From contig CACJKN010000001.1 of NCBI GenBank assembly GCA_902594005.1, positions 47,083 through 111,082 on the forward strand: 64,000 nucleotides of DNA, given 5' to 3'. How positions within the stretch are numbered: position 1 is the stretch's first letter; each line of letters begins with the position of its first letter. The notes beneath the pieces are model-generated. The model was not told the DNA's origin and searched no databases. It worked only from the letters and a program-made list of their open reading frames with translations. This document shows positions 20,591 to 30,503 of this stretch, piece after piece. Made by a program: the position numbers and the translations under genes. The stretch comes from an uncultured SAR86 cluster bacterium. GTDB taxonomy: Bacteria; Pseudomonadota; Gammaproteobacteria; Magnimaribacterales; D2472.

Positions 20591-20781
20591 TTTAACTCAC
20601 TTACACTCAATCACTTGAGCTCCTTTTTAACCATGGAGATGGTGCAAATTAAATCACAATGTAAAATAATACTTTTTAAAAATTAAGTTAACAAGATAGA
20701 AATCAATATTTGAAGGCATTTTTTGTTTTTTTTTGCATTAAAAACTAAATTAATGTCTTTAAAGCTGTAAAATTTATCAAA

Positions 20782-22071
20782 ATGCTAGAAAAAATATTCA
20801 AACTTGAATCAAATAACACCTCAATCGGTAAAGAGATCTTAGCTGGAGTTACCACATTTGTAACAATGGCATACATCATCTTTGTAAATCCGCAGATGAT
20901 GGCTGTTAGTGGTATGGATTTAGGTGCTAGTTTTGTAGGGACATGTCTTGCAGCATCTCTAGCCTGCATAATTATGGGTGTATATTCTAATTGGCCGGTA
21001 AGCTTGGCGCCCGGCATGGGTCTAAATGCTTTTTTTACTTATACCGTTGTAGGTGAAATGGGATATTCTTGGGAAGTCGCTCTTGGTGCTGTTTTCTTGG
21101 CAGGGGTTTTGTTTTTTATAATGAGTATTACCAGATTAAGAAGATGGATGCTTGATAGTATTCCTCTAAATCTTCGCATTGCTATGGGTGCTGGTGTAGG
21201 GCTATTTATTGGCTTTATTGGTTTGAAAAACGGTGGATTGATTGTTTCTAATAATGCCACCTTCCTTAGTCTAGGAGACTTCACCAATATAGAAACATTA
21301 TTGGCTGCCTTGGGTTTTCTTACAATTTGTTCTTTATCGGTCAGAAATATCCCAGGAGCTATTCTGATTGGTGTAATCCTGGTTACAGTATGCTCTATAT
21401 TCCTTGATTTAATTGAGTTTGGTGGCTTAGTCTCTATGCCTCCCAGTGTTGCTCCAACTCTGATGAAAATGGATATCTTGGGTGCTTTAGATATTGCGAT
21501 GCTTAGTGTGGTTATGTCTTTCCTTTTTGTTAATTTATTTGATACTGCGGGGACGCTGCTAGGTGTTGCTACAAGAGCAAAAATAACCGATGAATATGGT
21601 AATGCAAAGAACTTTGATAAAGCTCTAAAAGCTGATAGCAGTTCTAGTATCTTTGGAACCTTTTTTGGGTGCTCTCCAGTAACAAGCTATGTTGAGAGTT
21701 CTGCTGGAGTTGAGGCTGGAGGTAGAACAGGATTAACAACTGTTGTTGTTGGGCTTTTATTTTTAGTTGCTATTTTCTTTTCACCATTAGCTGCAATTGT
21801 TCCAGCATATGCAACCGCTGGAGCCTTAATTTATGTTTCTATCCTAATGATGAGCGGTATGGAAAAACTTAATTGGTCTGATTCAACAGAGCTTTTACCA
21901 GCTCTGGTAATTATCGTAATGATTCCTCTCACCTTTTCAATTGCAAATGGGATTGCCCTCGGATTCTTGGCATATGTTGTGCTAAAGGTCTCTAATGGTG
22001 AAGTTAAAAATATTTCCTCTGGAGCTTGGTTCTTAACTGCTGTTTTTGTTTCAAAGTTTCTTTTTTTATAA
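20782..22071 (+). CDS. NCS2-family purine (guanine/hypoxanthine) permease, AzgA-like
   Basis: LEKIFKLESNNTSIGKEILAGVTTFVTMAYIIFVNP; APGMGLNAFFTY; FDTAGTLLGV; TSYVESSAGVEAGGRTGLT. Confidence 0.95.
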   Translation: MLEKIFKLESNNTSIGKEILAGVTTFVTMAYIIFVNPQMMAVSGMDLGASFVGTCLAASLACIIMGVYSNWPVSLAPGMGLNAFFTYTVVGEMGYSWEVALGAVFLAGVLFFIMSITRLRRWMLDSIPLNLRIAMGAGVGLFIGFIGLKNGGLIVSNNATFLSLGDFTNIETLLAALGFLTICSLSVRNIPGAILIGVILVTVCSIFLDLIEFGGLVSMPPSVAPTLMKMDILGALDIAMLSVVMSFLFVNLFDTAGTLLGVATRAKITDEYGNAKNFDKALKADSSSSIFGTFFGCSPVTSYVESSAGVEAGGRTGLTTVVVGLLFLVAIFFSPLAAIVPAYATAGALIYVSILMMSGMEKLNWSDSTELLPALVIIVMIPLTFSIANGIALGFLAYVVLKVSNGEVKNISSGAWFLTAVFVSKFLFL

Positions 22072-22073
22072 AA

Positions 22074-23600
22074 ATGTCCCAAAACTTTTTCAGGATTTTT
22101 ATTGTCCTTTTTGCTATTGGTATTCAAGGATCAACAGATCATCAACCAACAATATTTATCAAAGATACTAAACTCATAGGGAGCTTGCATCAGAACAATG
22201 AGGTAGAGATGTTTCTTGGGTTACCTTTTGCTGTTCCGCCAATAGGTGACTTGAGATGGGAAAAGCCTATTCCTTGGATTCCAGAATTAAATAAAAAGAT
22301 TGTCGCTAATGAATTTAAACCTGCATGTATTCAAAACCAAAGAATTGTTAATTGGTATAAAAGGTTAATTCTTGACTTCGGCGGCGACCCGAAAACCTTT
22401 GATGTTCCAGCGTTTAGTGAAGACTGCTTGTATTTGAATTTATGGAAACCAAAGGACGAAAAAAATGATTTACCTGTAATTGTGTATATACATGGTGGGA
22501 GTAACAAAGCTGGATGGTCATATGAGCCTAATTATCTTGGTCATAATATTGCTAACAAAGGCTATATATTAATAAGTATTCCGTATCGTCTGGGTGTGTT
22601 TGGTTTTTTTTCTCATCCAGATATTAAAAATCCTAATATAGCTTTATATGATCAGATTATGGCTCTTGAATGGATACAGGAATATATTTCTTTCTTTGGT
22701 GGAGATCCATCAAATATTACTTTAGTTGGTGAGTCAGCTGGCGCCGGAGGTATAAGTCATTTAATAGCTTCGCCATTGAGCAAAGATTTATTTCATAAAG
22801 CAATCCATCAAAGTGGTGGCTCTTCTTTTACTTATCCAACTTCAAGCTCAAATGTTAAAAAGCTAGCAAATAACTTTGCAAATTCTTTTAAAGATCCATC
22901 AATTAAGCATTTAAAAAGTATTAGCGCAGAGGAAATACTTGCTGTTTCTGAAGAAGTTTATGCTGAGCACTACTTTAATTATGTTGACGATAATTTATCT
23001 ATAACCGAAAACTTATCTGATATCTATAAAAGTGAGAATGTTCAAAATGTAGATCTTGTAATTGGGTCTAATAATGATGAATGGTCCTTATATTTTGATG
23101 GTAATGTAAATATTGGTTTATGGCTTGATCAAGAAACAACTCCTGAGAAAAAAATAAAACTTTTAGAACTTCTTGATGATATTAAAGATCCTATTAGAAA
23201 AATGGATTTATTGATTACAGCTAAAAACTTTGTCTGTCCTTCCTTGTTTATGGCTGATGAGTTAGGGAAAAAAGGAGGTAAAGCCTGGGTATATCAATTT
23301 AACAGAGTTAGAGATGATAAGTTGGCAAAAAAATATGGGGCTTTTCATGGCGCAGAGCTTCCTTATGTTTTTGATACTCATGATGAGTGGCTGCCAACAA
23401 ATGAAAAAGACAGAGAGCTTACCAGAGAGATTCAATCTTATTGGTTATCTTTTGCTAAGACTGGAAATCCCAATAATGGCGATGCTGTAATATGGCCAGA
23501 ATATGATTCGTACAATGATTCAACTCTTGTTTTAGATGATGAGATATATCAAAGAAAACATGAGAGTTCTGAGATTTGTAAAATAATGGATTTATTTTAG
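22074..23600 (+). CDS. Type-B carboxylesterase/lipase
   Basis: FLGLPFAVPPIGDLRW, EDCLYLNLW, VYIHGGSNKAG, GGDPSNITLVGESAGAGGISHL; start placed at MSQNFF. Confidence 0.93.
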   Translation: MSQNFFRIFIVLFAIGIQGSTDHQPTIFIKDTKLIGSLHQNNEVEMFLGLPFAVPPIGDLRWEKPIPWIPELNKKIVANEFKPACIQNQRIVNWYKRLILDFGGDPKTFDVPAFSEDCLYLNLWKPKDEKNDLPVIVYIHGGSNKAGWSYEPNYLGHNIANKGYILISIPYRLGVFGFFSHPDIKNPNIALYDQIMALEWIQEYISFFGGDPSNITLVGESAGAGGISHLIASPLSKDLFHKAIHQSGGSSFTYPTSSSNVKKLANNFANSFKDPSIKHLKSISAEEILAVSEEVYAEHYFNYVDDNLSITENLSDIYKSENVQNVDLVIGSNNDEWSLYFDGNVNIGLWLDQETTPEKKIKLLELLDDIKDPIRKMDLLITAKNFVCPSLFMADELGKKGGKAWVYQFNRVRDDKLAKKYGAFHGAELPYVFDTHDEWLPTNEKDRELTREIQSYWLSFAKTGNPNNGDAVIWPEYDSYNDSTLVLDDEIYQRKHESSEICKIMDLF

Positions 23601-24187
23601 AAGTTGGCTGGGTTTTTTGGTGTAAAGGTATTGTAGTATTCTCTAATACTTAAGATATCCTGCTTATCGTCGCCAGTTGGCATAAACTCTTTACCAAAAA
23701 CTAACTCCTTCTTAAGGAAGTCTAGTGAAACCAGAACAACTCCTGAATTAAGCTCTCTAGCAATTCTTAAGAATCCTGTTTTCCACTCACCAACTTTCGA
23801 TCTTGTGCCTTCCGGCGCAAGACCAATGAGCCCATTCTTTTTATCTTCTACTTGCCTCAGTAAGTCTTTTATAAGTCCACCTGGTTTTGATCTATCAACA
23901 GGAATGCCTCCCATGTATTTCATGAATTTTCCTAATATGCCGGTAAAGACTGTATGTTTGCCTATGAAATATACTTTTAAGTCAACCGCTGCAATAGCTG
24001 CCAGGCCTACTACTGCATCCCAGTTTGATGTGTGAGGTGCAACAATAGCTACAAACTTCTTGTTTTCATAAAGATCTGATATTTGTCCTTTTATTTTCCA
24101 TCCTGAAAGTTTCATTAATACTTTTCCAAGCCACTGAAATGGTTTGGGTCTGTTAGCCTTATAACTATTTGGAAATTTAAAATTCAT
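23597..24187 (-). CDS. 1-acyl-sn-glycerol-3-phosphate acyltransferase-like protein
   Basis: VAIVAPHTSNWDAVVG, GGIPVDRS, GLIGLAPEGTRSK. Confidence 0.88.
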   Translation of the reverse strand: MNFKFPNSYKANRPKPFQWLGKVLMKLSGWKIKGQISDLYENKKFVAIVAPHTSNWDAVVGLAAIAAVDLKVYFIGKHTVFTGILGKFMKYMGGIPVDRSKPGGLIKDLLRQVEDKKNGLIGLAPEGTRSKVGEWKTGFLRIARELNSGVVLVSLDFLKKELVFGKEFMPTGDDKQDILSIREYYNTFTPKNPANF

Positions 24188-24190
24188 GGG

Positions 24191-24478
24191 TCACATTATA
24201 ATGCTATTTGAAGAGATTCCCTCTTTTTTTAAGAGTTTGCGCTTTGTGGAAGGCCCACCTTTGCCACTATATCCTCCTAGATACCCATCAGATCTAATCA
24301 CCCTATGACACGGTATTTCAATTGGTCTTGGGTTTTTTCCACATGCGTTTGCAACCGCGCGAGCAGAGTTTGGTTTTCCAATAGCAATTGCAATTTCTTT
24401 ATAAGTCCTAACTTCACCTTTTGGGATCTTTTTTAACTCATTCCAAACCATAATCTGAAAACTTGTTCCTTTTAGCAT
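24191..24478 (-). CDS. MGMT-family methylated-DNA--protein-cysteine methyltransferase
   Basis: GTSFQIMVWNELKKIPKGEVRTYKEIA...IEIPCHRVIRSDGYLGGYSG. Confidence 0.93.
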   Translation of the reverse strand: MLKGTSFQIMVWNELKKIPKGEVRTYKEIAIAIGKPNSARAVANACGKNPRPIEIPCHRVIRSDGYLGGYSGKGGPSTKRKLLKKEGISSNSIIM

Positions 24479-25318
24479 TTATTTCAGGTGCTCAATTAAT
24501 AGTGTTGGTACATTACAAGTATGAGATTTAATAGTAGCTACCAAAGTCCCTTTCTTAAGCCCATCTTTTATTGGTGTTACTTCAACGTTATTGCTAACCA
24601 ATCTTTTGCAGGCATCCTCAATTGAATCTACTTCCCAAGCGAGCCCCCAGAGCTCATCAGCTGATTCTTTTTTATCTTTATCTTCAATAACCTCGATTGT
24701 TGTAGCATTTGTTCTAAAAAATAGCATTCTTCTCTTCCAATGCTCTATAGTTTTATCTAATGCTAATCTTATTTTATAAACATCTCTATAAATGCTTATA
24801 AAGCTATCTGCATCCTGTGTATTTATTACTACATGGTCAAGTTTTTTTACTTTTGAGGGATCTTGATTTTCATACTTTGAGAGACCTCCCTCAGTATGTT
24901 CAATGATAAAGATAAATAACTCTCTGCTGAGAGCACTTGGCAAAAAAATATTTTTCCATCTTCTTATCTTTCCATCTTTCTCGTTGACTGTCTCACCCGA
25001 ACTTATCTCAACTGCATGCCCATTCTTATTTAATGCTTCTTTAGTGTGTTCTATATTTTTTGTTCCAAGGACGATCCCTGCTAAATGATCACCATTCTCT
25101 GCAAGTAAAGTATTAACAAGCTCTGTTCCGGGCCCTACATCACATGGCGAAAGTAGCTCCAAGTATGTATTCTCAAAATTAAATAGAGCATTTCTTGTTC
25201 CTAGCTCATTGTGCTTACCTTTCCAGCAGGGGGTAATGCCAAGAATTTTTTCATAGTCACTTATAGCCTGATCTAGATCTTTCACTGCGATTATTAAGTG
25301 GTCTACCGAAGAAATCAT
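24479..25318 (-). CDS. VOC/glyoxalase-like domain protein
   Basis: DHLIIAVKDLDQAISDYEKILGITPCWKGKH; two VOC-like halves. Confidence 0.8.
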   Translation of the reverse strand: MISSVDHLIIAVKDLDQAISDYEKILGITPCWKGKHNELGTRNALFNFENTYLELLSPCDVGPGTELVNTLLAENGDHLAGIVLGTKNIEHTKEALNKNGHAVEISSGETVNEKDGKIRRWKNIFLPSALSRELFIFIIEHTEGGLSKYENQDPSKVKKLDHVVINTQDADSFISIYRDVYKIRLALDKTIEHWKRRMLFFRTNATTIEVIEDKDKKESADELWGLAWEVDSIEDACKRLVSNNVEVTPIKDGLKKGTLVATIKSHTCNVPTLLIEHLK

Positions 25319-25325
25319 TTTTATA

Positions 25326-25859
25326 TTAATCCTCCAAGTTACTTATTTTTTTAATGAATAGCTTTGCACCAAGCGAAACATTATCGACCCAATCATCCTT
25401 TGCTTCATTGTCAGCATTATCAGAAATAAACTTAAAACATCTAAAATCAATATTTTTTAATTTGCATACTTTTGCGATGGCAAAGGCTTCCATATCAACG
25501 ATATCTGTTTTTAGAGTTGGTGTGCTGGTGACGAACTTATCGCCAGTGCCGCATGTCACTCCCTCTCTTCCAAAGGTTATCTCGATATCTTCTTCAAATG
25601 GAGTTTGTCCCACCTCAAAACCAAGCGGTGAAGCATCCATATCTCTTTGAAAGAAGCTTGAAACCTCAACAAGTCCTGTTATTTTTTCATAAAGGGATCC
25701 GGCTGTTCCAAAATTTATTATTTGTTTTGGTGAGTGTTTTTCTATTGCATTTAAAGTATTGAAGACGGCATTCACTTTACCAACGCCGATGTATTCTATT
25801 TTATGATCAGGGAGGTCAGATCTTTTAAGCTCATCTTCAATTGCAACCAAAATAAGCAT
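25326..25859 (-). CDS. Nucleoside phosphorylase / MTA-SAH nucleosidase-like protein
   Basis: IINFGTAGSL, TCGTGDKFV, VDMEAFAIAKVC. Confidence 0.8.
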   Translation of the reverse strand: MLILVAIEDELKRSDLPDHKIEYIGVGKVNAVFNTLNAIEKHSPKQIINFGTAGSLYEKITGLVEVSSFFQRDMDASPLGFEVGQTPFEEDIEITFGREGVTCGTGDKFVTSTPTLKTDIVDMEAFAIAKVCKLKNIDFRCFKFISDNADNEAKDDWVDNVSLGAKLFIKKISNLED

Positions 25860-25912
25860 TCTTACTTCCAGCTTCCTTTTCTATTAACTTCTTCAAGACT
25901 AATCATCTTCTT

Positions 25913-26239
25913 TTAATTAATTGATTTATTAATATTTACAATCGTAACACCGATTACAACAAGGAAAAGTCCAACAACAGATTGCCAGTTAAGAGCTTGC
26001 TTGTAAAAAATATAACTAAGCAAAGCTATCGTAAAGACTCCTATACCTGACCAGCTAGCATAAACAATTGATAGGGGCAGTTTCTGCGTAACTATAGCAA
26101 GGAAGTAAAATGATATGCCATAAGAAAAAAGTAAGATTGAGGTTGGAATTAATTTTGTGAAATTTTGCGATGCTGGAAGAAGCATCGTACCCAGCACCTC
26201 AAATATTATTGCTAAAAAAAGAACAATATAGGGGTTCAT
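25913..26239 (-). CDS. SMR (EmrE-like) small multidrug transporter
   Basis: ILFLAIIFEVLGT..., LPLSIVYASWSGIGV. Confidence 0.9.
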   Translation of the reverse strand: MNPYIVLFLAIIFEVLGTMLLPASQNFTKLIPTSILLFSYGISFYFLAIVTQKLPLSIVYASWSGIGVFTIALLSYIFYKQALNWQSVVGLFLVVIGVTIVNINKSIN

Positions 26240-26257
26240 TAAAATTAAAGGTCTTTG

Positions 26258-26656
26258 CTAAACAACATCGTGGCAATCACAATCAAGCTCTTTACATAGC
26301 TGAAAGTTTTTTGTGTGCGCATAAACTACAAGAATAGATCCCATCAATGTAAAAATAATTACAGATGTTTCTGTTAAAAAGCTTTCCGATAATGCTGTAG
26401 CTGTGAGAACACCTAAACCTGCCAGACCAACTAAAAATACAGCATAATCATTATGGTTTGAAACACCAGTAATTAGCGCATAAACACTTATTGGGATAGC
26501 TAGAAATAAAATAGCCCAATGAATTAGCTCATTATCTATGGAGAGTGCCAACGCTCCTGAGGTAACAATTAAAAAAGAGGGTACCAACAAACAATGCAAT
26601 GCACATGCTATTGATAATCCAGCAGCGAACTTATCAGTAATTGGATGAGTTTTCAT
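26258..26656 (-). CDS. MerC-domain membrane protein
   Basis: DKFAAGLSIACALHCLLVPSFLIV; C-terminal CDCHDV. Confidence 0.8.
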   Translation of the reverse strand: MKTHPITDKFAAGLSIACALHCLLVPSFLIVTSGALALSIDNELIHWAILFLAIPISVYALITGVSNHNDYAVFLVGLAGLGVLTATALSESFLTETSVIIFTLMGSILVVYAHTKNFQLCKELDCDCHDVV

Positions 26657-26756
26657 AGTTAAGATAATTATACAATACTTGTCAATTATTCATTGTAACC
26701 TTTACTTCTCATTATAAAGATGATAAGTTTGCGTTACATTTTTTTAGGAGAGATTT

Positions 26757-27152
26757 ATGGGTCAAGGATTAATAGTGCCAGTATTAGGAATTATGACGGG
26801 AATTATAGTTCCTGTAGCAGTTTTTGTTTGGTTATATTTTGAAAGCAAAGATAAGAACAAAACAATATTAGAGATATCAAGAAATATAGATGATCCCTCA
26901 AAAGTAGAGGATTTAATAGGGTTGCTTGATGAAAGAAAAAAAGAGCCAATTGATTATAGAAGAACAGGGGTAGTAACTTTATTTGTTGGAATTGGTTTAT
27001 TTCTATTTGGAGTTTTCTTTCTAGGCTCACTTTTAAAGGGAGTTGGTGCATTAGTGGCTGCAATTGGTGTTGGTCAAATTATTGCCGGCTACTTATATCC
27101 AAATACTTCTGGAGAAATTAATAAAGCCGTAGAGGATTTTGAGACGAATTAG
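26757..27152 (+). CDS. Hypothetical membrane protein (DUF6249-like)
   Basis: ORF with hydrophobic segments, immediately followed by HTH gene. Confidence 0.6.
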   Translation: MGQGLIVPVLGIMTGIIVPVAVFVWLYFESKDKNKTILEISRNIDDPSKVEDLIGLLDERKKEPIDYRRTGVVTLFVGIGLFLFGVFFLGSLLKGVGALVAAIGVGQIIAGYLYPNTSGEINKAVEDFETN

Positions 27153-27368
27153 GTGGGAAAGGATCACGCAAAACTTCTTAATCGCCTGCAAGAATTAAGG
27201 AAGCAAGCTGGATTAACTCAAGAAGAATTGTCTAATAGCGCAGAAGTTTCCAGAAAAAGTATAAATGCAATTGAGAATGGTGTTTATGTGCCCTCCACTG
27301 TACTTGCCTTAAAAATTGCTAGAACACTTAAATGCAAAGTAGAAGATCTTTTTAGGCTTCCTAATTGA
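27153..27368 (+). CDS. XRE-family HTH transcriptional regulator
   Basis: NRLQELRKQAGLTQEELSNSAEVSRKSINAIENGVYVPSTVLALKIARTL; GTG start. Confidence 0.93.
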   Translation: MGKDHAKLLNRLQELRKQAGLTQEELSNSAEVSRKSINAIENGVYVPSTVLALKIARTLKCKVEDLFRLPN

Positions 27369-27428
27369 AGGATAGCTTTGACTTAGAGTAATATCTAAGT
27401 TTTATAATATTTTAAGTTTGGAGAATTT

Positions 27429-27584
27429 ATGAATAAAAAATCTAAATCTTCTTGGAATACTGGAACACTAATTGCAGTTGGTGTAGCTATAGGGGCAGGA
27501 CTGTTTGCTGCAACAAGTGAACCACTATGGATAGCTGTTGGCATCGGAATAGGTGCGGCTCTGAGTTTGAGGAATAGAAGGTAA
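27429..27584 (+). CDS. 51-aa small membrane protein
   Basis: Own translation (below ORF-track cutoff): MNKKSKSSWNTGTLIAVGVAIGAGLFAATSEPLWIAVGIGIGAALSLRNRR*. Confidence 0.6.
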   Translation: MNKKSKSSWNTGTLIAVGVAIGAGLFAATSEPLWIAVGIGIGAALSLRNRR

Positions 27585-27589
27585 TAAAA

Positions 27590-27685
27590 ATGCAAACGCA
27601 TGTAAAAAGCTTTATTAGATCGATTGTTGTTAATGCAATTATGTGGGGCGTTATTTTTTATTTCTTTTTTGAGTTTATTTTTTGA
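27590..27685 (+). CDS. 31-aa single-TM small protein
   Basis: Own translation: MQTHVKSFIRSIVVNAIMWGVIFYFFFEFIF*. Confidence 0.4.
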   Translation: MQTHVKSFIRSIVVNAIMWGVIFYFFFEFIF

Positions 27686-27688
27686 TCG

Positions 27689-28162
27689 TTGAATAGTTTT
27701 AGATTTAATTTTTTTTGCTCAATATTTGTTTTATCTTCATGTGTATCAAATACAGTAAATGTAAAACCAAATACTGAAGAGTATTCACAACTAGTTGGTA
27801 CGCCAGTATATATAAAAAGATCATCCGATAAAGATATTAATACTTTTGAGGATGAGTTAGATGAATGTATAAAAACATCTAATACTAGAGTAAATAGGTC
27901 TTCAAAAGTTGGCATTGGTTTTGGGTCGTATTTGGCATTAGGAGGGCTTTATATGATTGCAACTGCAAGTGGAGTCTTTGCTCCTATTTATGTTGCGGCA
28001 GGTACTGTAGGGGGCGTCTTGGGAGGCTCAACAATTTTTGTTACAAGGGCGACTAAGGAATTTAGAGAGTATTCCAGTCTTGAGAGTTGCTTAGAAAAAC
28101 AAGGACATGATGTTGTTTTTTATGATGATGGTAAAGCAAAAAAAGATAAAAGTGATCTTTAG
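27689..28162 (+). CDS. Hypothetical lipoprotein/membrane protein
   Basis: Non-ATG (TTG) start; lipobox-like VLSSCVSN. Confidence 0.5.
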   Translation: MNSFRFNFFCSIFVLSSCVSNTVNVKPNTEEYSQLVGTPVYIKRSSDKDINTFEDELDECIKTSNTRVNRSSKVGIGFGSYLALGGLYMIATASGVFAPIYVAAGTVGGVLGGSTIFVTRATKEFREYSSLESCLEKQGHDVVFYDDGKAKKDKSDL

Positions 28163-29196
28163 TTTGGTAATTGAGTGATCCACTCTCTTACCATCTCAAC
28201 TGCTTCCTGATGGGTTAAAGCCCTGCCAGACTCTGGCATCATAATTCCAGGATCCATTGATTCCATTCTATAGAGCAAAATAGATTCATCAGGTTTGCCT
28301 GGGACTATAGAGTATTTGTTACCCCCGCTGCCCCTTCCTGTTGCTACAGGTTTTTTATAAATGCCTAAATTTATATCTCTTGTCTCTACTAAGCTTAGAT
28401 AAAGCCCGGTTGAGTTTGCATTGCCTGTTGGTGAGTGGCAGTGGCCACAATTTACATCTAGATAAGACCTTGCTCTATCATTAATATCTTTAGTTTCATC
28501 TCTCCAATCAACTGGTGATACTAAATCCTCCGGGAAACTATCAATTATTTCTTTTTTCATCCAATAGGCTAGCTGGTTAAAATCTCCTTCTTTAAAGCTA
28601 AAATCTTTATTTATGTTTTTTGCTTTTGGCCCTATTGGAGTAATTGCATCTTTAGCAGCATGGCATTCTTTACATTGATTAACGTTTGGGACTCTATATC
28701 GCACCTGCCTTTCGTCGCCCATAAAGTCTACCCAAGATGCATTAATAGTTTTTCCAGCTATTTTTTTATAGGCTTCATTTTGTTGCTCATTCCAAGCATA
28801 AGAAACCGCTTCCCAACCATCTTTTTTTCTCAACAGGAGCCGCGTCTCTAAAAGCTGTTTCCCAAGATCTGGATTCCTTTCATCAACTGGGTAATAAAAA
28901 GTTTTTATTAGTGCAGATCCTTCTGGAAAATTGAAAACCCAGTCTTTCACATATGATGCTTTGGTATTATTAGGAACATATACCCATCGTTGCTTATAAG
29001 AATAATCAGAAAATAATGTTGAAATCAGTTCATATGGAATAACTTTTTCATGTGGTTCTTGAGCGGAATCATCAAGAAAAAACTCAAATTCTGATAATTT
29101 ATCAGGAAAGGAGTCAGCTAAAATTAAATTATTATTAACTGAGAAAGTATTGGCGCTGAATATTAATAAAAATAAACAGCAAACTGCGTTTCTCAT
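28159..29196 (-). CDS. Diheme c-type cytochrome-like protein (SO_2930 / TIGR03806-like)
   Basis: CKECH and CGHCH heme motifs, signal peptide; adjacent to beta-helix protein. Confidence 0.8.
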   Translation of the reverse strand: MRNAVCCLFLLIFSANTFSVNNNLILADSFPDKLSEFEFFLDDSAQEPHEKVIPYELISTLFSDYSYKQRWVYVPNNTKASYVKDWVFNFPEGSALIKTFYYPVDERNPDLGKQLLETRLLLRKKDGWEAVSYAWNEQQNEAYKKIAGKTINASWVDFMGDERQVRYRVPNVNQCKECHAAKDAITPIGPKAKNINKDFSFKEGDFNQLAYWMKKEIIDSFPEDLVSPVDWRDETKDINDRARSYLDVNCGHCHSPTGNANSTGLYLSLVETRDINLGIYKKPVATGRGSGGNKYSIVPGKPDESILLYRMESMDPGIMMPESGRALTHQEAVEMVREWITQLPN

Positions 29197-29201
29197 TTTT
29201 A

Positions 29202-30419
29202 TTAAAATGTTTCTATATTTATCTCTTTAAGAGGAGATATCTCTCCTTTAAAGTCATCTTTGTTTGTATTGGTTGGGTCAGAAAATCCGAGCATATATTT
29301 AATTGGCTTAATTGTAAGAAAGCTTGCATCCTCCTCAACAACAACAAGCTTCTCATCTTCTGGTTGACCAAATATTATTTGTGGCAGAGGAACAATGCCA
29401 TCCCAGAAGATATCTGGCATTTTTCCACCACTGATTTCATACAATGCTTTTGCTAAGTCACCTGTCTCAATATCGGGATCAAAGCCACTTGGTCCATAAG
29501 TATTTCCATGAACCTGAATATTTTTTGGGTGGGGATAATAGTTGGAATCATCTGTCTCATCACCATAAGAAACAATTGATAGGTTTACAGTTCCATTACC
29601 GCTCATAAGATTATTAAAAATTTCAACATCTGAATTTGCCATGATAATAATTCCTGTCCCTCTTGGAACCTCGCCAACAATATTTCCTTCGGGTGCAAAA
29701 TTATCTGTATCGTTATCAATAGATTTATTATCAAAGACTCTTATGTGATGCCCACCTTGTTGGGGCAGGTCTGGCAAGTCAAAAACTAAGATGCCGCCAG
29801 TGTTGTGGGAAGCTATATTGTTATATACATCTGCATAATATGAATTTTCAATCTCAATACCTGCTACGTTATATTGGGCAATGCTGTTTCTAACAATTAT
29901 ATTTTTTGATTGGCCTACATATATACCAGCATCTGAAGCTCCAATTGCAACACAACCATCAATTAGAACATCCTCTGATTCAACCGGATAAAACCCATAA
30001 GCTCCATTTGTGCTTTTAGGTCCACCAGTCCATTCAGTTTTAAGGTTTATCATGTTAATGCCTTTAGCCCCTATTACTTTTAGAGCATCTCCTTTTGCAT
30101 CGAGTATTGAAAAATCCCTGAGGGTAACTCTGTCTGACGTAACGAGTAAGCCTTGAGCACCAGATTGTTGATTTTTAAAATCTAAAATTGTGTTGACGAT
30201 ACCCTCACCTTTTACAATAACGCCATTTACATCAAGAGATAATCCGTCTTCAAGCTCATAATAGCCACTTCTGATTGTTAAAGTGTCGCCCTCTTCCATT
30301 AGAATCAATGCTTCCTGCAGTCTTTCTTGAGCATTGGGGCCTGGCTCTATATAAACGTCTTTTGCATAAAGGTTAAGAGCAAATAATAAAGGAATAGAAA
30401 AGAAGAGAACTCTTTTCAT
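29202..30419 (-). CDS. Parallel beta-helix repeat protein (TIGR03805-like)
   Basis: Right-handed beta-helix-like repeats (GIYVGQSKNIIVRNSIAQYNVAGIEIENSYYADVYNNIASHNTGGILVFDLPDLPQQGGHHIRVF); start set at MKRVLFFS. Confidence 0.85.
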   Translation of the reverse strand: MKRVLFFSIPLLFALNLYAKDVYIEPGPNAQERLQEALILMEEGDTLTIRSGYYELEDGLSLDVNGVIVKGEGIVNTILDFKNQQSGAQGLLVTSDRVTLRDFSILDAKGDALKVIGAKGINMINLKTEWTGGPKSTNGAYGFYPVESEDVLIDGCVAIGASDAGIYVGQSKNIIVRNSIAQYNVAGIEIENSYYADVYNNIASHNTGGILVFDLPDLPQQGGHHIRVFDNKSIDNDTDNFAPEGNIVGEVPRGTGIIIMANSDVEIFNNLMSGNGTVNLSIVSYGDETDDSNYYPHPKNIQVHGNTYGPSGFDPDIETGDLAKALYEISGGKMPDIFWDGIVPLPQIIFGQPEDEKLVVVEEDASFLTIKPIKYMLGFSDPTNTNKDDFKGEISPLKEINIETF

Positions 30420-30432
30420 GTTTTTCAAATTT

Positions 30433-30480
30433 TTACTTTGAGCAGCAGGAGCACTCGCAGCAATCGCAACAATCACACAT
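30433..30480 (-). CDS. 15-aa cysteine-rich micro-ORF
   Basis: Own translation: MCDCCDCCECSCCSK*; TATAAT 8 nt upstream of ATG on minus strand. Confidence 0.4.
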   Translation of the reverse strand: MCDCCDCCECSCCSK

Positions 30481-30503
30481 GGTTGAATTATATACTAACT
30501 TGG

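Noticed and set aside
20591-20640. Possible 5-codon uORF (AGGAGCTCAA GTG ATT GAG TGT AAG TGA) upstream of the riboswitches
   Set aside because: Too short to support; the Shine-Dalgarno-like match may be chance and TSS is unknown
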